DNA of 64,000 nucleotides. Source: Variovorax sp. WS11 (GTDB lineage: Bacteria > Pseudomonadota > Gammaproteobacteria > Burkholderiales > Burkholderiaceae_C). Both the position numbers and the translations under genes were made by a program. Location of the stretch: assembly GCF_010499245.1 (NCBI RefSeq), contig NZ_JAAGOW010000004.1, positions 930,001 to 994,000 on the forward strand, written 5' to 3'. The notes under the pieces were generated by a model, which did no database searches, had not been told where the DNA came from, and worked only from the letters and a program-made list of their open reading frames with translations. Below, piece by piece: positions 43,647-52,024 of the stretch. Each line of letters starts with the position of its first letter. The stretch's first letter is position 1.

Positions 43647-45044
43647 ATGAGTCAACGCACGTCCGTCCTGCTCGTCGTTCTTCTGCTGTTCTCGGGTGCT
43701 GCGGCGGCGAGCGAGGTCACCTTGACGCTCGTCCCAGACGGGGCCGTTACTGCCAGGCCTGGCAGTGGCGCTGCCAAGGTCGATGGGGGGAAGGCTGCCG
43801 CAAGGGCGCAGGTAGCCGGTGACGAAGACATCAACAGCTGCGAGGTCTATGGAAGGCAAAGCTCAGCCAACGGTCGCGCGTCGGTGACGGCCCTCGCCGG
43901 TAAGTCTCCATCCACTCTGACGTATCGACTCGACGCGGCCGCAACCGCGAGCGGTGGCCACTATCGGACGGGCACGTGCCTCGCTGGCCGCCGTATCGGG
44001 TTTAGTGGGCACGACACCGAAGCCTCGGTCGACGCCGTCGCTACGGCGGTGGTCCGCATCCACTTCGACGAAGGAAGGCCGGACGTCCCTTACTTCGTCA
44101 AAATCTCCCGCTCGCAGAGTGGCTCGAAACAGGACGACGAGTTGATGGGGCCTGACGGTAAAGTAGTAGCGCTGTCGACAACGGGTAGCCCGTTCCCCGT
44201 CATCATGAGCCGACCAGGCCAGAGCTACTTCCTTCGCACTGCTGTCGCTGCGGCAGCCAGAAGCAAGGGAGGCTGCTGCAGCGATCAAGGAGCCGCGACT
44301 ACCGAGATGACTGTTTCGGTTGAGCCCGCGCCGCTTCTGTTTGGGAGCGGACAGCGTGGCTACATCCGAGGCGGTACCCAGACGGAGAGCTACAAGAACG
44401 TGGCGGTTGTCATGCTCGACGGTTTGCCTCATTGCACTGCGACGCTCGTGGCGCCCAGCATGCTTGTCACGGCGGCCCATTGCGTGCATGGCCATATGAC
44501 AAAGGAGAAGCTGGACAGTGGGAAGGTGCAAGCCTCCTTCGGATCCGTGTACTCGCAGGCTCTGTTCGCGCCGATAGAGGTCACGCGTGCGTCTTACCCG
44601 GACAGCGGCGATATGGTCTTTGACCCCAAGACACTGCGCCACGACATCGCACTGCTTCGCCTCAAGACGCCGGTCAATCAGGGCGGCATAACCCCAGCCG
44701 AGCTGCATGCTGGCACGCCTTCCTGGAAAGAGGTCAAGGCCAAGGGGACGAAGATACTTTTCGTTGGCTTCGGCTTCAACGTGTTAAACAACGAGATGAT
44801 CGGCCTGGGAATCAAGCGCGAGGCGTCCTGGGCGATTTCAGGTTACGATGATCTCGCGGTGTCTTTCTCTGTCCCTGGCACTAACACCTGCTTCGGCGAT
44901 TCCGGAGGGCCAGGCTTCATCGAAGGGAGCAGCGCCCTCATGCTGGCCGGTATTACATCTGGAGGTGATGACGCTTGCACCTCGGGGTTCGACACGCGTA
45001 TTGACGCCTATCTTGGCTGGCTCAAACCACGCATCACTCAGTAG
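43647..45044 (+). CDS. Secreted trypsin-family (S1) serine protease
   Basis: A 465-residue pre-protein. The ATG at 43647 follows TTGGAGG. A signal peptide (SVLLVVLLLFSGAAAA) is followed by a ~210-residue N-terminal region with a DEDINSCEVYG segment. The S1 peptidase domain begins at GYIRGGTQ. The catalytic triad is complete: H278 (LVTAAHCV), D333 (HDIALLRL) and S419 (CFGDSGGP). This points to an active extracellular or periplasmic protease. The N-terminal region may be a pro-domain or carbohydrate-binding module; I cannot tell. Confidence 0.88.
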   Translation: MSQRTSVLLVVLLLFSGAAAASEVTLTLVPDGAVTARPGSGAAKVDGGKAAARAQVAGDEDINSCEVYGRQSSANGRASVTALAGKSPSTLTYRLDAAATASGGHYRTGTCLAGRRIGFSGHDTEASVDAVATAVVRIHFDEGRPDVPYFVKISRSQSGSKQDDELMGPDGKVVALSTTGSPFPVIMSRPGQSYFLRTAVAAAARSKGGCCSDQGAATTEMTVSVEPAPLLFGSGQRGYIRGGTQTESYKNVAVVMLDGLPHCTATLVAPSMLVTAAHCVHGHMTKEKLDSGKVQASFGSVYSQALFAPIEVTRASYPDSGDMVFDPKTLRHDIALLRLKTPVNQGGITPAELHAGTPSWKEVKAKGTKILFVGFGFNVLNNEMIGLGIKREASWAISGYDDLAVSFSVPGTNTCFGDSGGPGFIEGSSALMLAGITSGGDDACTSGFDTRIDAYLGWLKPRITQ

Positions 45045-45083
45045 GTCGCGAGCTATTTCCCTTTCCGATAGGATGATTCTGTA

Positions 45084-45323
45084 ATGCCTCATCCGTCTCC
45101 CAACAAGCTCCTTGATCTCCTTCGCGGTCGTGGCGCTCGCCTGGCGGGCCCATATCGTTACCTCCTGGAGGAATTTTCCCTCCTGGAGGAGCATCGAAAA
45201 TCTGCGGATGCTCACTTTCGCTCGGAAGAGGAAGCCATCGACAAGCTATACGAAGCCGAACTAGCGAAACTCACACCGGAACAGAGACAGCAGTTCGACA
45301 TGGAACACCTGGCGGATGCATAG
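45084..45323 (+). CDS. Small hypothetical protein
   Basis: 79 residues, start supported by AGGATGA upstream. Mostly helical and acidic (SLLEEHRKSADAHFRSEEEAIDKLYEAELAKLTPEQRQQFDMEHLADA), with a basic N-terminus. No family recognised. It follows the protease by 39 bp and could belong to the same transcript, just before the IS91-type element begins. Confidence 0.5.
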   Translation: MPHPSPNKLLDLLRGRGARLAGPYRYLLEEFSLLEEHRKSADAHFRSEEEAIDKLYEAELAKLTPEQRQQFDMEHLADA

Positions 45324-45352
45324 TGGTTGGTCGCGCGGGAGCTACCACGACT

Positions 45353-46414
45353 TCAATGGTATGCCCAGTTCCTGGTCGTGTATGGAACGGCAGAGGCAAT
45401 GCTCAACAAGTTCTGCGGGGTTGTTAAGCGGCGGTCGAAATTGACCGGGGTGTAGCGCCCGAGGTAGTCCAGCACCTGTTGCGGGCCACCAAAGGGCGCC
45501 TTGGCGTAGACGATCCACTCGGCATGGGCGATGGGCGCCAGGTAGCGGGCGAAGGCATCGGGGTCCTGTAGCGCCGCCAGGTTGTTGAAGAAGCGCAGTT
45601 CTCCCTCGTCGAAGGCCTGCCGCAACTGCGTCAGGAACACACGCCGGAACAGCCGCGACAGCACCCGCACCGGCAGGAAGAAGCCCGGGCGGCAGGCGAT
45701 CCAGCGCTGGCCATCCGGGGCCAACCCGCCACCGGGCACGACGCAGTGCAGGTGCGGGTGATGCAGCAGGTTCTGGCCCCAGGTGTGCAGGATGGAGATG
45801 AAGCCGATCTCGGCGCCCAGGTGCCGGGGATCGGCGGCGATGGTGCGCAAGGTCTCGGCGGTGGCGTGGAACAGGATGTCGTAGACCACGGCCTTGTTCT
45901 GGTAGGCGATGGCCGCGATCTCCTGCGGCACCGTGAAGACGACGTGGAAGTACTCGACCGGCAGCAGCTCGGCCTGCCGGTCTTCGAGCCACTGCGCGCG
46001 AACCAGCGACTGGCACTTTGGGCAGTGCCTCGAGCGGCAGCTGTTGAACGAGATGCGCTGGTGACCGCAGGCGTCGCACTGCTCAACATGGCCGCCGAGC
46101 GCGGCCGTGCGGCAGCGCTCGATGTCGCGCATGACACGGCGCTGCCCACCGCTGAGCGCGTCAGCGTGATCCTGACGGTAGGCAGGCCCGACCTGGCGGA
46201 AGATGTCCGCCACTTCGAGCCCGGTGGCTCGCATCGCTGCCGGCTCAATGACGCTTCTGTCAGCAGCTACTCGTCGAGGAAGCGCATGCCGGCCTCGCTG
46301 TCGGCCACCATCATTCTTGAGCGCATGGCCACAGAACACCGGAGGCGGCGTCGGCTCAGACGGCTGCGGCGGGGCCTCGGGCAACAGATCCAGCGGGCTG
46401 GTCGTCGCGCACAC
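45353..46414 (-). CDS. IS91-family transposase, C-terminally altered
   Basis: A 353-residue HUH/Y2-type transposase. The N-terminal zinc-binding region has CDACGHQRISFNSCRSRHCPKCQ, and the HUH motif is HLHCVVPGGG (HPHLHCV). The expected second Tyr region begins YLGRYT, but the sequence then departs (PVNFDRRLTTPQNLL) and ends, so the C-terminal ~80 residues usual for the family are missing. It is probably inactive. Its start overlaps the end of the tyrosine recombinase by 59 bp, the usual arrangement in this IS91 subgroup. Confidence 0.85.
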   Translation of the reverse strand: MCATTSPLDLLPEAPPQPSEPTPPPVFCGHALKNDGGRQRGRHALPRRVAADRSVIEPAAMRATGLEVADIFRQVGPAYRQDHADALSGGQRRVMRDIERCRTAALGGHVEQCDACGHQRISFNSCRSRHCPKCQSLVRAQWLEDRQAELLPVEYFHVVFTVPQEIAAIAYQNKAVVYDILFHATAETLRTIAADPRHLGAEIGFISILHTWGQNLLHHPHLHCVVPGGGLAPDGQRWIACRPGFFLPVRVLSRLFRRVFLTQLRQAFDEGELRFFNNLAALQDPDAFARYLAPIAHAEWIVYAKAPFGGPQQVLDYLGRYTPVNFDRRLTTPQNLLSIASAVPYTTRNWAYH

Positions 46415-47210
46415 CGTGGGTGGTGGCGATCTTCAGGTAGCGCGAGGTGGTGGCCAAGCTGCGATGACCGAGCAGTAGCTGGATGCGGCGCACATCGGTG
46501 CCGGATTCCAGCAGGTGCGTCGCAAACGCATGTCTCAGCGAGTGCGGGGTGATCGGCTTGGGTATTCCGGCGGCGCGATGTGCCTTCTGACAGGCCCGCT
46601 CTACGGCAAAGCGCGTGATCGGCTGGCCGGGGATGTCGCCCGGAAACAGCCAGGTCTTGGGGCGCACGACCTTCCAGTATTCGCGCAGCGTCTCCAGCAA
46701 CCGCGGCGAGAGCATGACGTATCGGTCACGGCGGCCCTTACCTTGATGGATCCGAAGCACCATGCGCTGGCTGTCGACATCGGTCACCTTCAGATGCGTC
46801 GCCTCGGACACGCGCAGGCCGGCGGCATAGGCGGTGGTGAGAATCGTGCGCTGCTTGAGGTTGTCGACACACGCCAGGAAATGCATGACCTCCTGCGGGC
46901 TCAGCACCACAGGCAGCTTGAACACCTTCTTGGGCATGGGGATGTCGTCCGGCGCCCAGTCGCGCTTGAGCGTCACCTTGTACAGGAAACGCAGCGCCGC
47001 CGTCGCGATGCTGACTGTGCTCGGAGCGAGTTTGCGGGTCTTCGTAAGATGCACCTGATAGGCCCGAACCTGCTCCGGTCCGAGCTCCTCAGGCGAGCGG
47101 TGGAAGTGTCCCGCATAGAGCGAGACCTGTTGCAGGTAGGACAGCTGGGTGTTCTCGGCAAGGTTGCGAATGCCCATGTCCTCGAGCATCCGCTGGCGTA
47201 GCGGTGTCAT
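46356..47210 (-). CDS. Tyrosine recombinase associated with the IS91-type transposase
   Basis: A 284-residue integrase starting at ATG 47210 after AAAGGAG (a longer frame from 47228 is less likely). N-terminal core-binding domain (ENTQLSYLQQVSLYAGHF), then catalytic residues in AGLRVSEATHLK (Arg), GKGRRDRYV (Lys), HSLRHAFATHLLESG (HxxR), GHRSLATTSRYLKI (His and Tyr nucleophile). Complete. Such integrases ride with IS91-type transposases in Proteobacteria; their role in movement is not settled. Confidence 0.88.
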   Translation of the reverse strand: MTPLRQRMLEDMGIRNLAENTQLSYLQQVSLYAGHFHRSPEELGPEQVRAYQVHLTKTRKLAPSTVSIATAALRFLYKVTLKRDWAPDDIPMPKKVFKLPVVLSPQEVMHFLACVDNLKQRTILTTAYAAGLRVSEATHLKVTDVDSQRMVLRIHQGKGRRDRYVMLSPRLLETLREYWKVVRPKTWLFPGDIPGQPITRFAVERACQKAHRAAGIPKPITPHSLRHAFATHLLESGTDVRRIQLLLGHRSLATTSRYLKIATTHGVRDDQPAGSVARGPAAAV

Positions 47211-47352
47211 GGCGAAGCTCCTTTGCAAGTGGAACGGATGAAAGTGCTGCGAACAGCAACTGCATCGTTCCCCATCGGGAACTTCGCGGGCAATGCGCCC
47301 CAGGCGGTGGGTTGGCGCTCGGCCTGTGATTAGGCACTACCGCGTCAGCGGT

Positions 47353-47922
47353 TTAGTCCCAAGGCATGAAATGTGGTCGACCACATTTCATGCCAAAGTG
47401 CCAGGCGTTTCCCTTCTTGGTCTGGTGCATCTCGGGATCGCGCGTGTTGCCCGCGTTCTTGGTCGAGCTGGGCGCTGCGATGATGGTCGCGTCCACGATG
47501 GTGCCCGCGCGCATCAGAAGGCCCTGCTCGGCAAGATGAGCGTTGATCTCCTCGAACAGGGCCTTGGTGAGGTCGTTGTCCAGCAGCAGTCGCCTGAACT
47601 TCAGCAGCGTGGTGGCGTCGGGCACCGCCTCGCGCGACAAGTCAATGCCCACGAAGTCGCGCAGCGCCTGGCTGTCGTACAGCGCATCTTCCAGCGCCTC
47701 GTCGGCCAAGCCGTACCACTGCTGCAAACAGTACATGCGCAGCATCCGGGGAACACCGATCGGCTGTCGGCCGACGCGTCCGCTCGTGGGGTACAGCGGC
47801 TCGATCACGGCGATCAAACGAGACCACGGCACGACGCGCTCCATGTCAGCCAGAAACTTCTCGTGGCGCGTGCGCTTCTTCTTCATCGCGTACTCGGCTC
47901 TTGCAAAACTGCGTTGGTTCAT
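47353..47922 (-). pseudogene. Truncated IS5-family transposase
   Basis: About 185 residues of an IS5-type DDE transposase: MNQRSFARAEYAMKKKRTRHEKFLADMERVVPW, PDATTLLKFRRLLL and the first catalytic Asp region GTIVDATIIAAPSSTKNAGNTRDPEMHQTKKGNAWHFGMK. The rest, with the second Asp and Glu, is missing; the frame ends in a palindromic junction near the IS91-type segment. The start is taken at 47922, where the family N-terminus begins; the frame is open to 47955. Confidence 0.85.
47363..47394. repeat. Perfect 32-bp palindrome at a transposase break
   Basis: Arms 47363-47378 (GGCATGAAATGTGGTC) and 47379-47394 are exact complements with no loop. The right arm is the coding sequence for HFGMK of the IS5-type transposase, and the left arm is its inverted copy, ending the gene after CGRPHFMPW. 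This looks like an inverted fold-back junction created when the transposase was cut, not a protein-binding site. Confidence 0.75.
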
Positions 47923-48008
47923 CTCGGTGGTGCTGTGGAGTTGCTCTGTCTTCACGCATGCACGGGCCGTGCCCGTCGCGAACTATTGATCAGCGTTTCC
48001 CTAGAGGC

Positions 48009-48692
48009 TCACGCACTTGGCGGCTTGATCGCGCGCACCGCCAGGGCCGCGTCACGCCACCTCATGTCGCCGTGCAGCAGTGCGACGGCCTCGGTGTGCT
48101 CGCGCTGCTCCTGGGTCAATCGGGCAAGTGGCAGCGCGCCCAGCGCGCGCGCCCCCGCCGACACCGCTCGCCACACGGCCGCACCGACGCTGCCCCAGTT
48201 CTTGAACAGTTCGAACAGCGGCCCCGTTTCGAGGGTTGGGCGGTGATGTTGCCCGCCACGACCCGTGCCCGCACGGATGATCTGGTCCATCACAACAGCG
48301 ATGCGATCGAAGCGCAGCGACTCGGCCACGCAGAACACCAGCAGCATCTGAGGCTCGAATCGCTCGCGCACATCGTTCATCCTGGGCACGCCGCGAATCG
48401 CGGCGTCGATGCCATGCACGTTGCGCGTCACCTTGTCCAGCGTGCTCGGGTACCGACCCGACGCGTGCCCGCCCACCCTGTGGCAGTAGAGGTCCTGCGG
48501 GTCGAACACCAGCTCGATGCCCTCGTCTGCCCTGCTGAAGCTCGGGAATAACTCGACCGTGAACGCCGGACCCAGCCGACAGATGCGGTAGCGCGCGCCG
48601 TCGTCCCGGATCAGCCCGCTCTCCTCGGTGACCGAGTCTCGGATCGCGGCGATTTCCTCAAGCCAACGCTCGTCGAGGTGGAGCTTGTGCAT
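48009..48692 (-). CDS. Ribosome-inactivating-protein-like (ricin A/Shiga A family) N-glycosidase candidate
   Basis: A 227-residue protein whose motifs follow the ricin A-chain order. IELVFDPQDLY (Y69) matches ricin's LALDVTNAY (Tyr80). GRYPSTLDKVT with Y81 matches GNYDRLEQLA (Tyr123). FCVAESLRFDRIAVVM (E124, R127) matches the catalytic ISEAARFQYIEGEM (Glu177, Arg180). LFELFKNWGSVGAAV (W166) matches LENSWGRLSTAI (Trp211). All five active-site residues are therefore present, but the segment between the two tyrosines is much shorter than in ricin. There is no signal peptide. RIPs depurinate the sarcin-ricin loop of large-subunit rRNA. It could be a secreted effector or toxin; no immunity gene is obvious. 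Assignment is by motif reading only. Confidence 0.65.
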   Translation of the reverse strand: MHKLHLDERWLEEIAAIRDSVTEESGLIRDDGARYRICRLGPAFTVELFPSFSRADEGIELVFDPQDLYCHRVGGHASGRYPSTLDKVTRNVHGIDAAIRGVPRMNDVRERFEPQMLLVFCVAESLRFDRIAVVMDQIIRAGTGRGGQHHRPTLETGPLFELFKNWGSVGAAVWRAVSAGARALGALPLARLTQEQREHTEAVALLHGDMRWRDAALAVRAIKPPSA

Positions 48693-49164
48693 GGCGGTCT
48701 TTTACGCGCGGCGACCCTGGGCGCACATCCCCAACCCAGTGGAGCCGGCACTCGAGGTCAGCTTTAGAGTGGACGGGCGAACACACGGACTCGGCCAACA
48801 GCTGACGTTCGGCAACGTCGACTTCCGTAGCAGAGCGCCTGATGTCCGAGTGGTTCCGGTGGCGGCGGCCGGAGCGTGACGCTTTACGCAAACCCTTGTC
48901 GGGGCGACAAGCTGGTTCTCGTCGTCTAGCACGCACCGAAGGCGGCTCCGTTGCGTTTTCGGCAGGAACCGGAACCTGCCACACCTTCAACAGCAACACG
49001 ATGGTTGTGGTCAGACTGATGGTGATAAGCGCACGTCCGGGCGACGCGGCCAAGGGAGGCCGCGAGATCCGCGGATCATGTGCAGGCCTCGCTAGCGGGC
49101 GGCGTGCCTATGCAGCGTGAGCCGGATCGCGCCTGCACCGCCGGGACCGCGAGTGTCCTGCACG
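48693..49164. other. Spacer without recognised gene
   Basis: About 470 bp upstream of the RIP-like gene and downstream of the hydrolase. Short frames only, no recognised family and no clear repeat. No candidate immunity gene was seen here. Confidence 0.5.
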
Positions 49165-50793
49165 CTACCGCGGGCGGTAGCGGACCTGACGCGGCGGCGT
49201 CGACAGGTCGACGAGCACCAGCATAGACTCCTTGAAAGCGTCGGTCTCGAATCCCGGCGTCACCTCAAAGGGCTGGTTCGGAAAGACGACGACCTTCAAC
49301 ACGCGCGCGCCCTGCCGCTCAGCTACGGGCATCCATTGCGTGTAGTCGGTGTTCCTGAGGAAGTCCACTGTACCGGGAGGGGCCGCCCTGGTCGGTGCCC
49401 GATCCAGTCGGACCTCGAATAGCTTGAACCTGCTCTCGCCGGCGTTGACGGACATCGGCGCCGTCTCCTTGCCGTCCCATGTCGTGACCGCCTGACCCGA
49501 CGAGTCGTTGAAGGCGACCTTGAGCGTGGCGGGGTTTGCCGAGGGCGCCGCCGCCTCCGCGCAGGATTCGGCTGCCGTGTTCGAGGACACGCTGCAGAAG
49601 ACGACCCGGTTGACGTCGATGCCGCGTTCCTTCAGGTGACGGATGTCGAACTGCTTCTGACAGCCGCCGGCCATTCTCACGCCTTCCGCGCTGTAGCACT
49701 TGCCGTCCGTGACGGTCCAGCGCCACAACCGGGCACCCTCCGGCGACTCATCCGCAGGCGTCGCCGCGGTGCGCACGGGCGCCAGCGACTGCTGCGTCAG
49801 CATGTAGTAGTACGGGATCGGGATCGCCGAGCGCATCACCGAATTCCCGATATTGACATCGAAGAAGGACCGCAACTCGATATGGATCGGATCGTTCGCG
49901 CTGTCGGGTTTCGCGATCGACAGGTGATCCTTGTTTGGGATGGAAAGTCCGTCGGGGAAGTAGCGCATGGCCGATGTCCTCGAAACGACCATTAGATCCG
50001 TCCACATGCAGGTGAACTTGTTGACGAAGGCGCAGGTGATCGGGTTCGTCTCCGCGAACTCCCGGCCGTAGAGCTTCCACCCGCGCGTGACGTCGTCCTT
50101 GCCCACGAGGTTCTGGAAGGTCTGCAGGAGCTCGTTGAGGAAGTCGCTGCCGGGCTTAAGCTGTGAGAGCATCTTGTTACTGGGCACCACCGACACCACG
50201 GGATTCAGGCGCCATAGTGCCTCGCTGCCCTCGCTCGGCGAGGCCACGAGGAACAGCCCGATCCTCTTGCGACGCAGCTTTGCTTCTCCCTGGCGCTGAG
50301 CCAGCATGTAGCGAAGTAACACGCCGCCTGTGCTGTGGGCGACGAACACGATGTTCGTGTGGTCCAGCACCGAACGTCCGATCTGCGGATCGCTGCGTGC
50401 GAGCTCGTTCCAGATGCCCTGACTGGCGTCGAAGAGCGAGTAGTCCCCGCTTGTCAGCGCCGTGTAGAACGGAAGCAGGACGATCGAGGCACGATCAAAC
50501 ATCCCGTCGGAGCGCACTAGCTCGGGCCAGTACGTCCCGTTCGCGCTCAGCCAGGCTTCGCGATTGTTCGAGTTGAAGCCGTGGATGAACACGATCACCG
50601 TGTCGGTGTTGCGGCAGCGATGCCAGACAAGCGCGCGCGTCCTGTCCTCCGCGGGCGCGCCACCCTGCGTCTGGCAGGGATGGGTGAAGCCCGGGGCGAA
50701 CTCGGCCGGTTCGGCCGCGAAGGCAGGACGTTGCACGGCCACGAAGGCCGACACGATGACCGCGCCGAGCGCGATCCACAATCTAAACGTCAT
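49165..50793 (-). CDS. Secreted alpha/beta hydrolase (lipase-like)
   Basis: A 542-residue pre-protein. The signal peptide ends near PAFAAEP (about residue 27). The alpha/beta-hydrolase part has the oxyanion-hole HGFNSN (71-76) after strand DTVIVFI and the nucleophile elbow VAHSTGGVL with S154 (G-x-S-x-G with His in place of the first Gly). This fits the lipase/PGAP1-like serine esterase group. The C-terminal ~180 residues (RLWRWTVTDGKCYSAEGVRMAGGCQKQF...) form a separate region with paired Cys, probably disulfide-bonded. Substrate unknown; stands alone on the minus strand. Confidence 0.8.
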   Translation of the reverse strand: MTFRLWIALGAVIVSAFVAVQRPAFAAEPAEFAPGFTHPCQTQGGAPAEDRTRALVWHRCRNTDTVIVFIHGFNSNNREAWLSANGTYWPELVRSDGMFDRASIVLLPFYTALTSGDYSLFDASQGIWNELARSDPQIGRSVLDHTNIVFVAHSTGGVLLRYMLAQRQGEAKLRRKRIGLFLVASPSEGSEALWRLNPVVSVVPSNKMLSQLKPGSDFLNELLQTFQNLVGKDDVTRGWKLYGREFAETNPITCAFVNKFTCMWTDLMVVSRTSAMRYFPDGLSIPNKDHLSIAKPDSANDPIHIELRSFFDVNIGNSVMRSAIPIPYYYMLTQQSLAPVRTAATPADESPEGARLWRWTVTDGKCYSAEGVRMAGGCQKQFDIRHLKERGIDVNRVVFCSVSSNTAAESCAEAAAPSANPATLKVAFNDSSGQAVTTWDGKETAPMSVNAGESRFKLFEVRLDRAPTRAAPPGTVDFLRNTDYTQWMPVAERQGARVLKVVVFPNQPFEVTPGFETDAFKESMLVLVDLSTPPRQVRYRPR

Positions 50794-51329
50794 CGCAACT
50801 CCTCCACGGGATGCGCCCTGAATGGGCCACGCTCCACCGGCCGCGAGCTATCGGTTCGCGTCGCATGGCCTTCAGCCCCGACGATAACGTCGCCGCCAGC
50901 CACCCGCAACCCTCCCGCAGTCGGCAGGACCCGTCTATTGCCGCGAGGGCGAGGGGTATACCCGCGTGGCGCTGCGGACCATCTGCTGCGCATTGGGGCC
51001 CTGTAAGAACTCCCCATCGGGGTGCAACCTGGTCGCGCATCCATGGGTGGTCTGGTGGCACGGGCCTCCTGGATTATCGCAAAGGTCACGCCCAGCAATG
51101 TAGCCAACCACTCCCTCGCGCCGGTTGGCCAGCCGCTCACAGCCCACGCTGAACGGCGGCTTACCGGCAGTCCACCGAGGCGGAGCGAACGTCAGCAATG
51201 GGTCGAAACCGCCAGCTCGGTTCGCGCCGTCGAACGACCGGAGTCGGTCTTGAAGCGACGCACGATTGGCGCGACCCGAGGACCGCTCATGGCCAACTGC
51301 CGTCGGATCGGGCTAGCAGCGGTCTTTCG
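50794..51329. other. Spacer without recognised gene
   Basis: About 535 bp with high GC and only short, low-complexity frames. No gene, RNA or repeat identified. Confidence 0.5.
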
Positions 51330-51863
51330 CTAAACCGGTAACGCGGGGCCATCGTCCGACTGCCGCAGTGCCACCGCCTTGTACAGAGAGGCAAGCGACT
51401 CGCGAATTGCCTGTGTTATCCCAGGTAGCCTGGCCATCTCGCCTTCGGTAATATTGGCTCCGAGCAAGGGGATGCTGGCGGACGCCGCTTCGATAATGAC
51501 AGCCGACATCGTCTTGAGCGTTTCCCGGAGTGCCGAATCGGCGTGATGTGTCCGCGGCGACGCATTGAGCACGGCAACGGGCTTGTTGACGAACGGCTCA
51601 AAGCTGACCAGCCAGTCGAGCGCATTTTTGATCGTTCCCGTCACGCCATGCGCGTATTCAGGGCTGGCGATCAGTAGCGCATCGGCTGCTGCAATCTCGG
51701 CCCGCAGTCGCGCGACGCTGGATGGCACATGGGACTCAAGATCGGGATTGAAGAGAGGAAGTTCGCCAATCTCGGAACACAACACGACCTCAATATTCGA
51801 GGGAGCAAGGCGTGCTGCCGTACGCAGGAGAGCAGAGGCGCGCGCCGCATGTGCCAGGGCGTT
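51330..51863 (-). pseudogene. 5'-truncated NADPH-dependent FMN reductase
   Basis: Reads SALLRTAARLAPSNIEVVLCSEIGELPLFNPDLES, then ADALLIASPEYAHGVTGTIKNALDWLVSFEPFVNKPVAVLNASPRTHHADSAL, typical of flavodoxin-fold NAD(P)H:FMN reductases (SPEYAHG is the FMN loop). The N-terminal beta strand and phosphate-binding GSLR motif are missing; an in-frame stop stands at about 51864-51866, and no family start precedes the conserved part. Probably non-functional, although a shorter product from GTG 51785 is possible. Confidence 0.72.
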
Positions 51864-52024
51864 TCAAGCCCCCTGTGCCATCTTCAACAACGGCCGCTCC
51901 TCAAGTGTATGGAGGCCCTGCTTGGCTTATTCAGGTACAACCACAGGTCTGAGCCGTCAGGTTCGGGCTACGTGGAGGGGCCGAGCCTGTGACTGGACGC
52001 AGCCTCAAGAGGCGAAGGATGATC

